From Paraphysoderma sedebokerense (Eukaryota > Blastocladiomycota > Physodermatomycetes > Physodermatales > Physodermataceae), in assembly GCA_025602915.1 (NCBI GenBank), contig JAHLJZ010000019.1, positions 309,499 through 373,498 of the forward strand: 64,000 bases of DNA, written 5' to 3'. The notes beneath the pieces were generated by a model, which searched no databases, had not been told where the DNA came from, and saw only the letters and a list, made by a program, of their open reading frames with translations. The position numbers and the translations under genes were made by a program. Position 1 is the first letter of the stretch. Each line of letters opens with the position of its first letter. Below are positions 34,149-46,122 of the stretch, piece by piece.

Positions 34149-35976
34149 ATGTCGTCAATTGACCCTGTGCCTTTCAAGCTTTCCATCTCAGATGACATTC
34201 TCAATGACCTCAAAGAAAGAGTCTCTAGAACTCGCTGGCCTGATCAATTAGAGGATATCCAAGAAGGAGATTGGTCTTACGGTGCGTTTCCTTTAATTAT
34301 TCTACTTCATGCACCTCATCGGAAGCATCGCTAAGCTTGAATTGTAGGCGTCGAACTGAACTATATGAAAAGTTTGGCGGAGTACTGGGCAAACGGGTAT
34401 GATTGGCGAAAGTTCGAAGATACCGTCAATAAGTAAGGCCTCTCTGTGGCAATGAACTCAATTAAGGGTAGAAGATTAAGCTGACGGTAAAATAACAATA
34501 GGTTAGAGCAGTACACTGCGACAGTTAACGGTATCGATGTTCATTTCATTCATCAAAAGAGTTCTGATCCGAAAGCAGTTCCGGTCCTGCTGCTTCATGG
34601 ATGGTAAGTCCTATACTGTCGAATCAGATCATCATCTTTCATTTTCTTACAGTAATGGTGGGTTTATTTTCTAGGCCCGGAACATGCTATGACTTCATAG
34701 ATGTAATCCCTAAATTGACTTCAAACGAATCTGGCCAATCCTTCCATGTTGTCTGTCCAGACCTTCCAAGCTTTGGTTTTTCTGGAAAACCAAAAGCGAA
34801 AGGATTTGATGCATTGGCTGTTGGACGAGTAATGAACGCTTTGATGATAAAATTGGGTTACATCAAGTATGTCGCCGCCGGTGGTGATTGGGGTTCCCTT
34901 ATTTCGAGGTGACTTTTTGGATTCAGTTTGCACAAGTTATATAAGTTGGAATAACTCAAGTTGCCAAAATTTTGTCGGATAGAGTTTTAGCCTGCCATCA
35001 TGCCCAAAATTGTGTCGGGATCCATGTTAATATGTTGGTTGTCCCTCCACCAAAGGATATCAAAAATCTTCCCTCGACCGTGATGATCGGTTTAGGAAAG
35101 GGCAGTTGGGTACTACCAAAGGAAGAAAATGAAGGGTATGGAGTTTTCCTTTTACCACTAATTCACTGGTTCAAGGCAACTCACGATTTTATTTTTTACT
35201 GACACCCTTTCGAACTATTTTGTAGTCTTGAACGATTGCAAACATTCATGAAGTATGGTTCGGGCTATCTTAAGCTTCAACAATCATATCCGCAAACAGT
35301 GGCCTACGGTTTATCCGATTCCCCTATCGGTGTGTTCCTTCTCCCTAATAGTCCCCGATGTGGTTTATTCTACCTCAATTTTGGTCTGCTGAATTAAAAA
35401 CATTTTTGATTTACAGGTCTTCTTTCATGGATCGTCGAGAAATTCTATTTTGGAACACAACATTCTCAAAACTTTGACGTCGTCATACCTAAGGATACGA
35501 TTTTATCGTTAGTTACTTCATTTTGGGTTACTAACTCCATGGCGAGCTCGATCAGGTTGTACAAGGAGGAATATGGAAGGCCAGGCGGCTCTAAGATCAT
35601 CGGTGGTAATGTCTATTTCATTGTCACTGTTGCAATTCAAGGGTATATAATCTTGACATTGATTATTTAAATACGTGATGGCAGAAAAAATTGAAGTTCC
35701 TGTCGGTGTTGCTGTATTTCCTTGTGAGACATTCCAAGTTCCAAAGAGCTGGGCGGAAGCATATGTATGGAGTCCTTCTTCTGCCTTTTTCAACTACGAT
35801 GGTGGCTATTGTTTTGACCTGTGCGCCTTCATTTTTTCCAGATGAATATTCAACATTGGACTCATTTCGAGCGTGGAGGTCATTTTGCAGTGTATGAAGA
35901 GCCTGAATTGCTGGCAGGAGATATTAGGAAGTGTTTTTCAGAGTGGATGGAAGCGAAGTTAATTTCGTTTGAATGA
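34149..35976 (+). CDS. Epoxide hydrolase (microsomal-type alpha/beta hydrolase)
   Basis: Hydrolyses epoxides to diols. Nine exons, 34149-34281, 34348-34432, 34502-34603, 34675-34908, 34983-35135, 35226-35329, 35417-35605, 35685-35764 and 35842-35976, join in phase to about 404 residues. The N-terminal EHN region (DDILNDLKERVSRTRWPDQ...DWSYGVELNYMK) is typical. LLLHGWPGT carries the oxyanion HGWP motif, CPDLPSFGFSG follows, and AAGGDWGSLIS has the Asp nucleophile. The cap region contains SDSPIGLLSWIVEKF, and the C-terminus HFERGGHFAVYEEPE holds the catalytic His. No obvious N-terminal membrane anchor is present, so a soluble enzyme is likely. The substrate could be xenobiotic or lipid epoxides. 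Confidence 0.93.
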
Positions 35977-36883
35977 ACTTAGTAATATCATATTTGTTTG
36001 TGTCAGTCATTCTAGTAGTTTTCACGTATTGCCAGTACTTCCACTTCATGTGAAATACAGCCTTGAATTTTTTCTGAGTGCAAATTTAGAGTACAAAGCA
36101 TCTAGAACCATCTTATCGCGCGAGTGAAACAGGTTTGAACTTTAGAGGCGTAAATTACGTCAATACAATACCTTAATCGCGAAACCCTAATGTCGTTGTT
36201 GTGCGAACACTTCTGTCAAACAATATCTGACAGGGATGATTCAAGACTTCGGAACAAGAGAGTACAAATTAGCCGAAGGCTGCCTGAAATTTTTATTGAA
36301 AAGTAAGAGTATAGATGAAGAGAAATAGTTGTTTATAGGAAGTACAGAATAATGTCATTAAAGGATATTTACACATTTTGCAATTCAGGTAAATCTATGC
36401 CCGGTTGGACTGTGTTGTTATTTAAATCAAACTATCAGTGTCCTTGACGTTGCCAAGGCAGCGCCACTACCGCATTATCAATTTATCAAGCAAGTTACTC
36501 AGTAGTTACTCCATGAATATCGGTGCCGATCGTTTAATGTCAATCGGCTACATATTTAATATTTCTCGCTAGTGTTGGCGGCAAGATCCAAGTGTCACAG
36601 TCAATCATCTAGGAATAACAAGTCTGGACTTTGGAGGCGGCGGCCGGTTAATACCATCAGTATACCATCGGTGAAACCATCATTGTTGCCAACTTGCCAC
36701 CCGTCAATCGCTTGAAGTCCAGACCAACGTTGAGGCGAAAGTCACCGCGATTATTGTCGAAGGGAGCGGGCCATCAGCACTCGCTCGATTGCGTCCTTTA
36801 GACTTGAAACCCTCTGTGTTTATTCCCTTCTGTGTGGAGAACTAACACAACTGGAAAGTGCAAACAGTGGCAGCATTCTAGCC
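35977..36883. other. Intergenic upstream of histidine kinase
   Basis: About 0.9 kb without gene or RNA features that I can support. Confidence 0.4.
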
Positions 36884-39800
36884 ATGCCGCTATCAATCCT
36901 CCTGAATTCAATATACAGGAAAGATCAGTACTGTAAGCCCAACTCTTCAAGGAGTCCCGGCACCTTGGAAGTGGCGCCGGAATCGCAGAAAGACGTCGCA
37001 ATATCGATTACAATTATCCAAATTTCTCTTCATATCGCTTTCTTGATTCAATATTACTATAATACCTCGTCCTTGGGAACCAACGTCGCCGCAAATCTGT
37101 TCCTCGAACCCAGTCGAACCTGTTGTTCCATAATCGCATATCTCGTCTTGGATGTGGCCGTCATAGCCTCCCTCTTGTCGCCTAATATTCAAGTAAAATA
37201 TTTCTTATATTGTCAACTATTGTCTACATTAGCTACTCTTAATCTGAGCCCACCTGCATCCTCAATTGATGAATTATATAGTAAGTTACAGTTAGATGAT
37301 AGACAGGATTACAATACCCGTTTTAACTTTTCTAAAAAAAATCCAGCCACTTTACATCTCCTCTTTCTGGTGTTGAAATGTTACTTCAGCATCGGCCGGT
37401 CCCCTTTCGTCTTCCTCCTTACATCGGAGTTCTTCCGTTTTCTTAGAAGCGAATATAATAGGAATTATGAACAAATGGAAACCAGAAGATACATATGCGT
37501 GTAGGTTCAATTGAGCTATCTTATTCAATAGTAGATAGCCAATTCTAACATCATATCGGTATGCAATTTTGGATCAGAGCTCCGGTTGTGATGATTGGTT
37601 TGATGCTGCCGATCATCGATTATCTAAAAGGGATAGGAGGGCAGAAAGCTGTAACTACAATTTCCTGTACCTATCTTGCAGTAAGGAGAGTCTTAATGCC
37701 AAGCTTTACATTGTACAGTTATCGAATGCGCAGGAGGATGGGTCTAAAATCATCAAGGTGGACAATCGCGTACCTTTGGATTCTGAATCATTCGCAGCGA
37801 TCATTAGCCATGAACTTCGTAAGTTGTGCAAACGGTCGTACCAGAATAATCTTTGGTCCGGCTCAAAATTCCACGTAAATAGGAACACCGATTCATGGAA
37901 TCATCAATTGTATTGATATGATTCAAGATACGAACTTATCACCTGATCAGCAGTGTTACGTTTCCATTATTCAAAATTGTAAGTCAAATCCCAGTTCATT
38001 GGTAACGCAACGTCACTTATAAAATTCTACTTTGGTAGGTTCCCAAACGTTACACTCGATAATCAATCATGTATTGCATCATTCGAGGCTTGATTCGAAC
38101 TCGTACAATGCTGTCATCACTTCTTTTCCTGTCTGTCGAGTAGTTCAAAGTGTCGGAGAAACCATAGAACCCGTGGCTGACAAGAAAGGATTATCGTGTG
38201 TTATTTCAGATTAACTAAAATTTGCCAGGGTGATGCTCATTTTAAATGGCAGATTCATATTGAACGTAAACACGGACAGCGACGATTACTGCTGGGTCGC
38301 GGGGGACGAAAATGGATTGAGGCAGGCACTCATTAACGTAAGATCTCCCCATATTTATGTTTGAACTCGCTGATATTCTTTAGTTTAACTATAAAATTTA
38401 TGAATTCAGCTCGCCGGAAATGCCGTCAAATTTACTTCCGAGGGTTATGTGGTATGCTGCAGTCCGCACTCATTTGGAGCTGATATTTCATTCAGAGCAT
38501 TAACCAATTCCGAAATAGACGATATCTCTTGACATTGACCCACCAACGCCTCGCTCACAAGTTCCAGAAAATGTTTTGTCTCTATATCCAAACCTCGTCG
38601 CTGATGTATTCTATTCTATTTGTTTCACCGTAAATGATACCGGTTCAGGAATGTCTCCGTCCTTCACAACTCGTTGTTTTGAACCATACGCACAGGAGCT
38701 CCCTCCACTCCATCGGTCCCAGGGAACAGGCTTGGGGTTAAGTATTGTGAAAAAATGGGTAGAAGCTAACGGTGGTGAAGTCTTCATTAAGAGTGAATTA
38801 CATGAGGGTACGATGATTGGATTTCGGATGTGGTTTCCGCGTGGTGAAGGCAAATTTGAAAATTTGGAAGAGTTGAATTTACAAAACATTGTCGTCGGGT
38901 GTGTTCAAAGTGGGAATATCGTGGCAAAAGAAAGTAACGGGGAACTGTTAACATCTGAAAAGACAACGATTGCCCGGTGTGTTGCCCAATCAGTGTCACC
39001 CATTCCTTCAAAACATTTTCACTGACATTATACTCAAACAGGCCCTTGATTATGGACGGTATTATAGCCGGTCTGATTAAAAGACACATCAAATCTGCTT
39101 TCCTGGACGCTCACCTTTGGTTAAACTCGTGCCATACGTGCAACTGCGATAGGAGTTTTCGACGCGAGTGCTATTCCGTACCAGATCGTCAAAATCTAAC
39201 ATTCCACGAATCATATTTATCACCAAAATTCCAGCCTCAAAATTTCCCGTTATCTATTTCTCAACATTTCTCAGTTGCCAATCCACCTTCGAATCATTCA
39301 AGTCTTAACGAACCCCATCACCTTGATATTTTAATTATAGAAGATAATATATCACTTTTACGACATTTCATTCACGACCCTCGAGTCTCATTTGAAAAAG
39401 TTCTGTTTATCGCCTCCGTTAGCACGATATCGTCTGCATATAAAGAGATGCTTGATCTATTGTCCACGGATTGGAAAGAGGGAAACGGAAAGGTCATGAT
39501 TATCGCCAAACCCGCGGTGGAGCGTAAAGTCGTTCATGCTCTTCGTGATCTACGGAAAGGGGAAGGAGTTGTAACGGTGGATGAAAATCAGACGACTGCA
39601 GAACCTCAAGGAACTATTGTCACTGGAAAAAAAGAAAATCTAATCTCTGATATGACAAAGTTGAACGGGTTAGCGGGGAGGAACCGAAACCGGTTATCCG
39701 AACTTGATGATAGGTTAATGGATGACCTCCAAGTCATCGACATCACATCCAGCTCGATTCAAAGTCATCATACGTCCCAAGAATTAATTGGGTTATTTAA

Positions 39801-40426
39801 AAAACAGTATAGGGTACTTGTAGTAGAAGGTTCCGTAAATTTCAAATTTCACATAATTCCAATCATCAAACAGATTCACAATTTTATTATTTCTCGTTAT
39901 AGACAACCCAATCAACGCGACTATTCTGTGTAAACACTTGTGCAAAAATGGATTCAAAGTCGATACAGTCACAAACGGTTGTGAAGCCGTCGATAAAGTC
40001 AAGGAAACGTTATATTCCTCTGACCGTTCTATGTCATTTTACGGTCTAATACTAATGGACATTCAAATGTAACTTTCTTTATACCCTCTACCTTTACCAT
40101 TTCCCTCTCTTAACTCTCTTTTCTACAGGCCCATCATGGACGGTATCGAAGCCACTAAACGTATAAGAACCCTAGAATCATCATTCATGGCATCTACCCC
40201 TGTCGTACCCAAAACCCCGTCCTGTTGTTCAACGCATCAAACTCTATCGGAATCAAAGTTATGGTTTCGTCCGTCTACGATTGTGGCGTTCACTGGACTC
40301 TCGTTATTATCGGATAAAGAAAAAGCGTTTCAAGCTGGTTGTCAGTATTTCTTGAATAAACCGTTACGGTTTCATCAGTTACAGGAGACTTTGGATGAAG
40401 CTATTCGGATGAGGTTTTCGTCGTGA
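36884..40426 (+). CDS. Hybrid histidine kinase with C-terminal receiver domain
   Basis: Autophosphorylates on His and passes the phosphate to its own receiver Asp in a phosphorelay. Ten exons, 36884-37498, 37539-37818, 37883-37978, 38039-38195, 38253-38337, 38410-38451, 38519-38976, 39042-39829, 39903-40068 and 40129-40426, join in phase to about 994 residues. The N-terminal ~200 residues hold several hydrophobic segments, suggesting a membrane sensor. The H-box is AAIISHELRTPIHGII, the N-box ALINLAGNAVKFTSEG, G1 NDTGSGM and G2 GTGLGLSIVKKW. A degenerate receiver-like region follows (LDILIIEDN...). The true receiver has RVLVVEDNPIN, the phosphoacceptor in LILMDIQMPIMDGIEAT, and the conserved Lys in LNKPLR. 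An apparent stop at 38212 and an apparent frameshift near 38520 vanish once introns 38196-38252 and 38452-38518 are removed. The signal sensed is unknown. Confidence 0.9.
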
Positions 40427-40939
40427 CAACAGCCTCCCTCCCAAAGAGCACAAGGAAAAAAGGAAAAAGAATTTGAGTAGCCTTTAGGATGTCATGAGTG
40501 TGCATAATTGATGTGATAATTAAATAATAATATAATGGGTTAAATTGGCTAGGAGGGGAAGAACACGGCAAGTCTCTCCGTGATTGCTGGTTGTAGGGAG
40601 TGGAATTTTATATAACTTTGAGCTACAGCAGGTGCCATTTTGCAATGAACACAATAATTCGCAATACCTGTCTTGGTTGGTTTGCAAGTGACTTGTCTGT
40701 TTTCTGTTATATGATGTGTAATGATGGATAGGGAGATAAATTCTAATGATTAAACAATTTATAGACGACACGAAACATGATCGATTATCGATTGACGGAA
40801 TGATAACATAAATAGATATTTTAAATCTTAAGGATACAAGTAACGAATAGGTATCAGTCTATGATACTTTCTAGCCACTCACCCACCATTCACAATTTCA
40901 TGAACGGATACCATGTTTTACCTGACTTGACTTGTTCTG
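40427..40939. other. Intergenic between convergent genes
   Basis: 513 bases between the 3' ends of the histidine kinase and ABC1-kinase genes, AT-rich. No gene called. Confidence 0.4.
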
Positions 40940-43333
40940 TTACTTTTGCTGTTCCTTCTTCAATCTTTCTTCTTCCTCTTTCAGAGCCTGCTCCGCATAC
41001 GGTACCCAAATCTTCGCAATTTTCACGGGCCGATCCGGATTCAACAACGTTCCCAACCCTCTCATCAACACACTCACTCTACCCGCCATAAACGCAAAAT
41101 CAGGGCTACGAACAACTTTATCCCGTTTCGCCAAAACCTCTAAATACTGTTGAATATTGTATCCTTCTGTAGTTACTTTATCGTCACGATCGAATAAAAT
41201 GACGGCATTCTTGTAGGCTACTTCTGGGTCCATTTTTTCGGTTTGGAATCCCATAGAGTAGAGTTGTTGGATGACGGCTTCTTTGTCGTCTTTTGCGAGG
41301 GCGATGATGATTTTGGCAATTTGGAGGCGTTGTTCACGGGTGAGGACTTTGACTAGGTGTGCGTAGAGTATAACGGAAGTTGTCAAAGTATATTAACATG
41401 AATTACGATAATTTGAGAATATACAAATGTGGGGTTACCTTGTCCGTAATCAATTAAACCGATCTTGTGACCTTTTGGTGTGAGATTCAACAGAATGTTA
41501 CCAGGATGCTAAGTTCGAAATCTAAAAGTTAATTTACTTAATGGGTAGAAGCGGTGATGAAGAATGAATACAAACAGGATCCCCATTGAATACTCCATCT
41601 ATTAGAATCTCACGGCCGTGAACCTAGAAGTTAAAAACATGAGATTTGAGTTCCATAGAGACTTCAATCGCGAGGAGATTATACTTTGATCACGGTTTCG
41701 AAAATTGCAGCCGGATTGAACTTTGGTAGTAATTTTGGGTACTCGTATTTCCCTTTCACCCAACCAAGAGGGGAATGGTTCCACGACCAAACCAGGTACC
41801 ATTTCATATTTTGATCATAAATAGATTTAATGTATCCCTTGACTATTTTCATTTTACTCGCGTTCGCGACGGCAGATTTTGTTTGGTCGTGCGAGGTCTC
41901 GGAAAGTGTTTGTAATTGTTTCGTACTCATACCCATCGATTCAGCGACTTTTTCGTAATGTTCGAGAACAGCGTCCACTAGTTTCTTTCCTTCTACCTGT
42001 TACAATTCAATATAAGATGAGTCAGATATTTGTATACAGAATTGCACTGAAAGGGGACGAGGAAGTAGGTATCCAGATTTACTTTTTCCATCACGACGAC
42101 CAAGTCGGTACTCAGTTCCGGAATAGGTCTCGGTATGATGACATCAGGAAAATAGGGCATAATGTTTTTGCCGACGACATCCAGTGCCCAGGCTTCTCGT
42201 TCAAAATCGAATTCCGTCTACAAGATTAAAAAAGTGAGGGCGCGAATAAACAACTCATTTGTTATCTGGCGATACTACTTACCATGAACTGAGCTTTCAT
42301 TTCATTGAAAATAGGCAAGTGCTCTGGCTGTGCGAGTTCACAGAAGTCTCTGGCGGTGTCAAAATCGGTTTCGAATAGATGCTACAAGATAATTCTGTTA
42401 CACGAAGGTGCGTCATTTATTCATTAGCAGGCATTTCGTTACCTTTGCATCTGGATACTGAACTTTGACGACGACTTCACGACCATCCTTCAATCGAGCC
42501 ACATGAGCTAAAGAGATACAAAAGCATGGGTTTCAATGCTACATTATGTACGAAATGTTTGCGACACAAACCTTGCCCAATGCTGGCGGCACCTAAAGCC
42601 TCATCATCGAAATATTCAAACACATCTTCAATTTTCTTTCCCAATGATTTTTCCACGATCGCACGGACTTCACTGCCTTCCATCGACGGCACTTTATCAA
42701 GCAAAGTTTGGAAACAATCTCTGTACGTTTTCGGGAGAACATCGGCTCTTGTTGTTCCAACTTGGCCTAATTTGATGTACAGTCCTCGCAAGGACAATGC
42801 GAGGTCCAACATTCGAGGAGCATATTTTGTGTGCAACTCTTGAAACTCTTTAGTTTGTGTTTCGTCGTCTTTATCTTTTATGAGCCACCTATGCGGTGGT
42901 TGTATTGAAAGAGATGCGAAAGAGTTAGATGAGTAAATCCGTGAATTTTCGCACTTTCAATCGATGTTTATCATTAAAAATTACATACTCAGTTACACGG
43001 TAATGTGCATATACCGGAAATGTTTCTGTAATAGACCGATTTAGTATCAATATGACGTCATTCCGTGGAAAACGCTAGACAAGGAAACGAATCCAGCGTA
43101 CCAGTCCAAAATCTAATTGGTCGTTCGAACTGCTTTACTTTAATGTTCCAGACCTCATCAGTTTTATATTTGTAGTACACAAAACCAGCGCCGACCGAAG
43201 CCGTCAGACCAATCCCGGCAAAGAACTTCAGAAGTCGTCGAGATTTTGATTTTTGGTGTGTTTGTTTTGCTACCTCGTCTGCACCTTGACGAAGGAGTCG
43301 CGGTACCGACCGACGGAATGTTGATGTAAGCAT
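40940..43333 (-). CDS. ABC1/UbiB-family atypical kinase (ADCK1/MCP2-like), mitochondrial
   Basis: Members act in mitochondrial lipid and coenzyme Q homeostasis. Ten exons, 43333-43102, 43025-42989, 42888-42572, 42507-42443, 42381-42283, 42217-42083, 41996-41685, 41623-41576, 41508-41439 and 41352-40940, join in phase to about 575 residues. The N-terminus is rich in Arg/Ser (TSTFRRSVPRLLRQG), fitting a mitochondrial presequence, then a membrane segment (FFAGIGLTASVGAGFVYY). The ABC1 hallmark KLGQ motif appears as GLYIKLGQVGTTRADVLP. The Ala-rich nucleotide loop is ALGAASIGQAHVARL, with VVVKVQYP supplying the lysine. TEFDFEREA, the catalytic DGVFNGDPHPGNILLN and the IGLIDYGQ metal site follow. 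The closest subgroup by the EGKKLVDAVLEHY region is probably ADCK1/ADCK5/MCP2 rather than COQ8; that subgroup call is an inference. Confidence 0.92.
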
Positions 43334-44498
43334 ATACAGATTTTTCTAGATTAGAGCATATGTGTGCTGAGTGGGATTTAGTCGTTGGAACGGTTTACTT
43401 TTGAGTCAATCGAGTAAAAAAATCCGATTCGCCGGTAGTTTCCGAAAGATGACTCTTGCAAACATGTCCTGCGCCGCCCGCATTTTGGCTGCTGGTTTGA
43501 CTTTGTCGCCAGGGCTTTGTTTGTTTAGGCATTCGGGGATGGATTCATTTCATTTCGTTTCTAATCTGCCAAAAAGCATCGAATTACAATATTTGTGTGT
43601 ATCAGTTAATATGTGCTTAGTGTCTTCTTTAATTTTTTGATGATCATCATTCCAAAATCATGTCTTGTGTAAAATTCAGATATACATTGCCATGTCACAC
43701 AACTAAATGGATATGATTAACACTGGAGAAGTGCCAAATTGTTGGGGATAAATGCCCTATTGATAATAATTTAGATATAAATTGGACCACTAATTGAGCC
43801 ATGAACCCGTGAAGCATGATCATCACTCAAATGCTGCATCTGATCTTTTCATGTGGACGACTTGGCACTTGAAGCACTCTCACGATTGAAAGTCCATTAA
43901 TTTTGAGATAATGGGATGAAAGGCCACATTCAGGTCGATTTCAGCACTGGATACTAGCCAGATACGTGGCCTTGGCCTTGACGCCTATTCGAGACAAGAA
44001 TCCTCAAGAATCGCGACATTATAGAAGCAATTAAAATTAAATTGAGAGGTGCTGATTCTGCTGAAGGATGTCAAACACCCAAAACGTATTGCCAATTTGA
44101 GTGATTGTTGCTGTGTCATGGGGGTCCTTGTGCACGCAGCACGCTCGTTGCACAGAGGTTTCTGAGTCGGGAGGATTGAGGGCTGGTGCCAAACAACAGC
44201 CAATGGAAAGCGTATGATGACTGGTGTGTGAGGGCAGCGGAGGGGGAGGGAAAGGCGGTAGAGGCCGAGGAGATAAGCAAGAGCGACAATGGGAGAAGCC
44301 ATCAACAAGCAATCACGAAGCCATCAGGAAGCAATGATTACTCGACAAGGGAATGATTGCATGATTGTGTGCAGAGCGAGACAGGGGAGCAAGGGGGGAC
44401 AATGCAGTGCAGTGAGCGGGTGAACGGGTGAACCATGAAGCAATTCTGGGCTGCCAATCATCTGACGCGCGTTGCATTTTGGTGCAGAGAGGGAACCT

Positions 44499-44524
44499 GA
44501 GGGAATCAGGGAATCAGGGAATCA
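44499..44524. repeat. Three tandem copies of an octamer (GGGAATCA)
   Basis: GGGAATCA repeated three times, followed directly by CTCTCTTTTC. Short direct repeat in the promoter-proximal region of the mucin-like gene. Confidence 0.7.
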
Positions 44525-44560
44525 CTCTCTTTTCTGTTCTATTTTTGCATCTCTTCCACC

Positions 44561-44630
44561 TCACTCCATTCCGCTCCACTCACTCTACTCTCCACTCACT
44601 CTACTCTACTCTCTACTCACTCTACACTTA
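44561..44630. repeat. CT-rich degenerate microsatellite (CACTCTACT units)
   Basis: Interrupted repeats of ACTCTACT/CACTCTACT over about 70 bases, about 100 bases before the start of the mucin-like gene. Pyrimidine-rich tracts are common in strong fungal promoters, so this may be functional, but that is inference. Confidence 0.65.
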
Positions 44631-44734
44631 TCAACTAAAGCACTCTAGAGTTGATTAATTGAAAGGGCCAAGCTCCCCTCCCCCCCTTTAGTCCCGCCCA
44701 CACACACACCGATATAGAGTAACGAATATCAAAA

Positions 44735-45718
44735 ATGAATTCAAAAGTCGGCTTCTACTTTGCCCTCGTCTTCCTCCTCGTCGCCGCTCTCCTTTCCTTC
44801 GAGAGCGGAAATGCCCTCTCAAATGCTCAGCTGTTGCCAAATCCCTTCCGTCGCAATACCTCCTCCAGTGCAACTGCCTCGACACCTACGCAGTCGCTGC
44901 CCACTTCATCTGGGACCCCATCTAACGAGGCTACCCCTCCTCCGACGTCAACTCCCCCGCCTTCGTCCTCATCTTCGGCACCGCCCTCCTCTTCGTCGGT
45001 TGCGTCCAATTCCAGCACCACTCCAACTCCCACTCCTACTCCCTCTCCCACCCCGTCTCCTCCTCCTGCTAATCCTTCTCCTCCTCCCGCCCCACCTGTG
45101 GAAAAGCCCCCTAAACCCGATGGAAATCTGACTGCCTCGCAGGAACAAAGTTCCCAAAGTACAGTGTTGATACCCGTCATCGCCATTGTCGCTTCTTGCG
45201 CATTATTGGTGACTCTTGGAGGAGCGTACATTGTTCGAAGAAGATCCGAAAAGGATGACTTTGGCAATCTCAAGAAATCCGTCAAGAGATTTACCTTCAA
45301 TTCAGCTCCGTCTCACCATCAGCCCGCTACCCCGTTCAGTGACTCGAAGAAATTCAACTCGCCGCCCCCTAGTTATACAGGATATCGAACGCATTCTCCT
45401 ACAGAATCCCCACGTCTGTCACCTCGTAACCGTCCCATGCCCCCGCACAATCAATACGGACAACAACATATGAGTCCCGTAATGGGTGCGGCTGCCGTAC
45501 ATCCTGTGCATCACGCCCAGAGTCCCGTCATACGAGCCAGCCCCGCTCCCGCGCCTGCTCCGGCACAACCTCACCAACCGGCCGATTACAGACCAGTTCA
45601 ATTTTCGCCAGAGTTGCAGCATCAACAACAGCATCAACAACAACTTCATTTTTATCCACAGGCTGCCGCTGCTCCGGTAGCACATCAGACAAACAACAGG
45701 AATATGCCTTGGGTATAA
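44735..45718 (+). CDS. Mucin-like single-pass membrane protein, possible cell-wall stress sensor
   Basis: Single exon, 327 residues. A signal peptide (GFYFALVFLLVAALLSFESG, cut near residue 28) leads into a Ser/Thr/Pro-rich ectodomain of about 120 residues with alternating TPTPTPSPTPSPPP and NPSPPPAPPVEKPPKP stretches, likely heavily O-glycosylated. One N-glycosylation site is visible (NLTAS). A single hydrophobic span (VLIPVIAIVASCALLVTLGG) is followed by a basic stop-transfer RRRSEKDD. The cytoplasmic tail of about 155 residues is Pro/Gln/His-rich, with QQQ/HQQQ runs and PPPSY and PPHN motifs. This layout resembles Wsc/Mid2 wall sensors in overall design, but I see no WSC cysteine domain. 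No homology claim is made. Confidence 0.82.
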   Translation: MNSKVGFYFALVFLLVAALLSFESGNALSNAQLLPNPFRRNTSSSATASTPTQSLPTSSGTPSNEATPPPTSTPPPSSSSSAPPSSSSVASNSSTTPTPTPTPSPTPSPPPANPSPPPAPPVEKPPKPDGNLTASQEQSSQSTVLIPVIAIVASCALLVTLGGAYIVRRRSEKDDFGNLKKSVKRFTFNSAPSHHQPATPFSDSKKFNSPPPSYTGYRTHSPTESPRLSPRNRPMPPHNQYGQQHMSPVMGAAAVHPVHHAQSPVIRASPAPAPAPAQPHQPADYRPVQFSPELQHQQQHQQQLHFYPQAAAAPVAHQTNNRNMPWV

Positions 45719-46122
45719 GATATTTCTATGGCGCCATTTTTACAGTATTTTTTTACTTGTAGCAATACATAGCTTGTACCATAACTTAAGTAGCATCAGA
45801 TTTAGTTAATCTCTGGTAGAGAACGGAGAGATATATTTATTTGTTTGAGTTGGTCAGAATCTTTTTTGTCAATGGTTGTTTGTTATAATACAAATTGTTT
45901 AGTTCTCAAAATAGCTCAGCCTCACCCCAATCACTGGCGGACTTGCATGTCCCGTGTCTCTTGATTTGAGTGACCAAACTCTGCCGTATTGCTCTCCAAT
46001 TCAGACATCATATCATACGAAAAACTCACACCATCAATATCCGACATTAGTTACCGCTAGTTCGCCTCTGTATCCCATCTCTAGGTTTATTTCAACCGAG
46101 TGCGGTAAACCGCTGTGCGAAT
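45719..46122. other. Intergenic
   Basis: 404 bases between two genes on the same strand; no gene called. Confidence 0.4.

Larger units (their letters stand above)
43334..44734. other. 1.4 kb gene-free interval
   Basis: Upstream of the ABC1 kinase and of the mucin-like gene. Frames at 43371-43640 and 43985-44312 have no recognisable content. The right half changes to purine-rich and then CT-rich composition, including the simple repeats listed separately. Confidence 0.45.

Noticed and set aside
38196-38520. In-frame stop at 38212 and an apparent frameshift near 38520 in the histidine kinase
   Set aside because: Both lie inside or next to introns 38196-38252 and 38452-38518; splicing restores a continuous conserved kinase core.
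43371-43640. 89-codon plus-strand frame upstream of the ABC1 kinase
   Set aside because: No family features; overlaps promoter sequence and has no supported splice partner.
44827-45300. 157-codon minus-strand frame rich in Gly/Val/Asp
   Set aside because: Antisense shadow of the Pro/Ser/Thr-rich ectodomain of the mucin-like gene.
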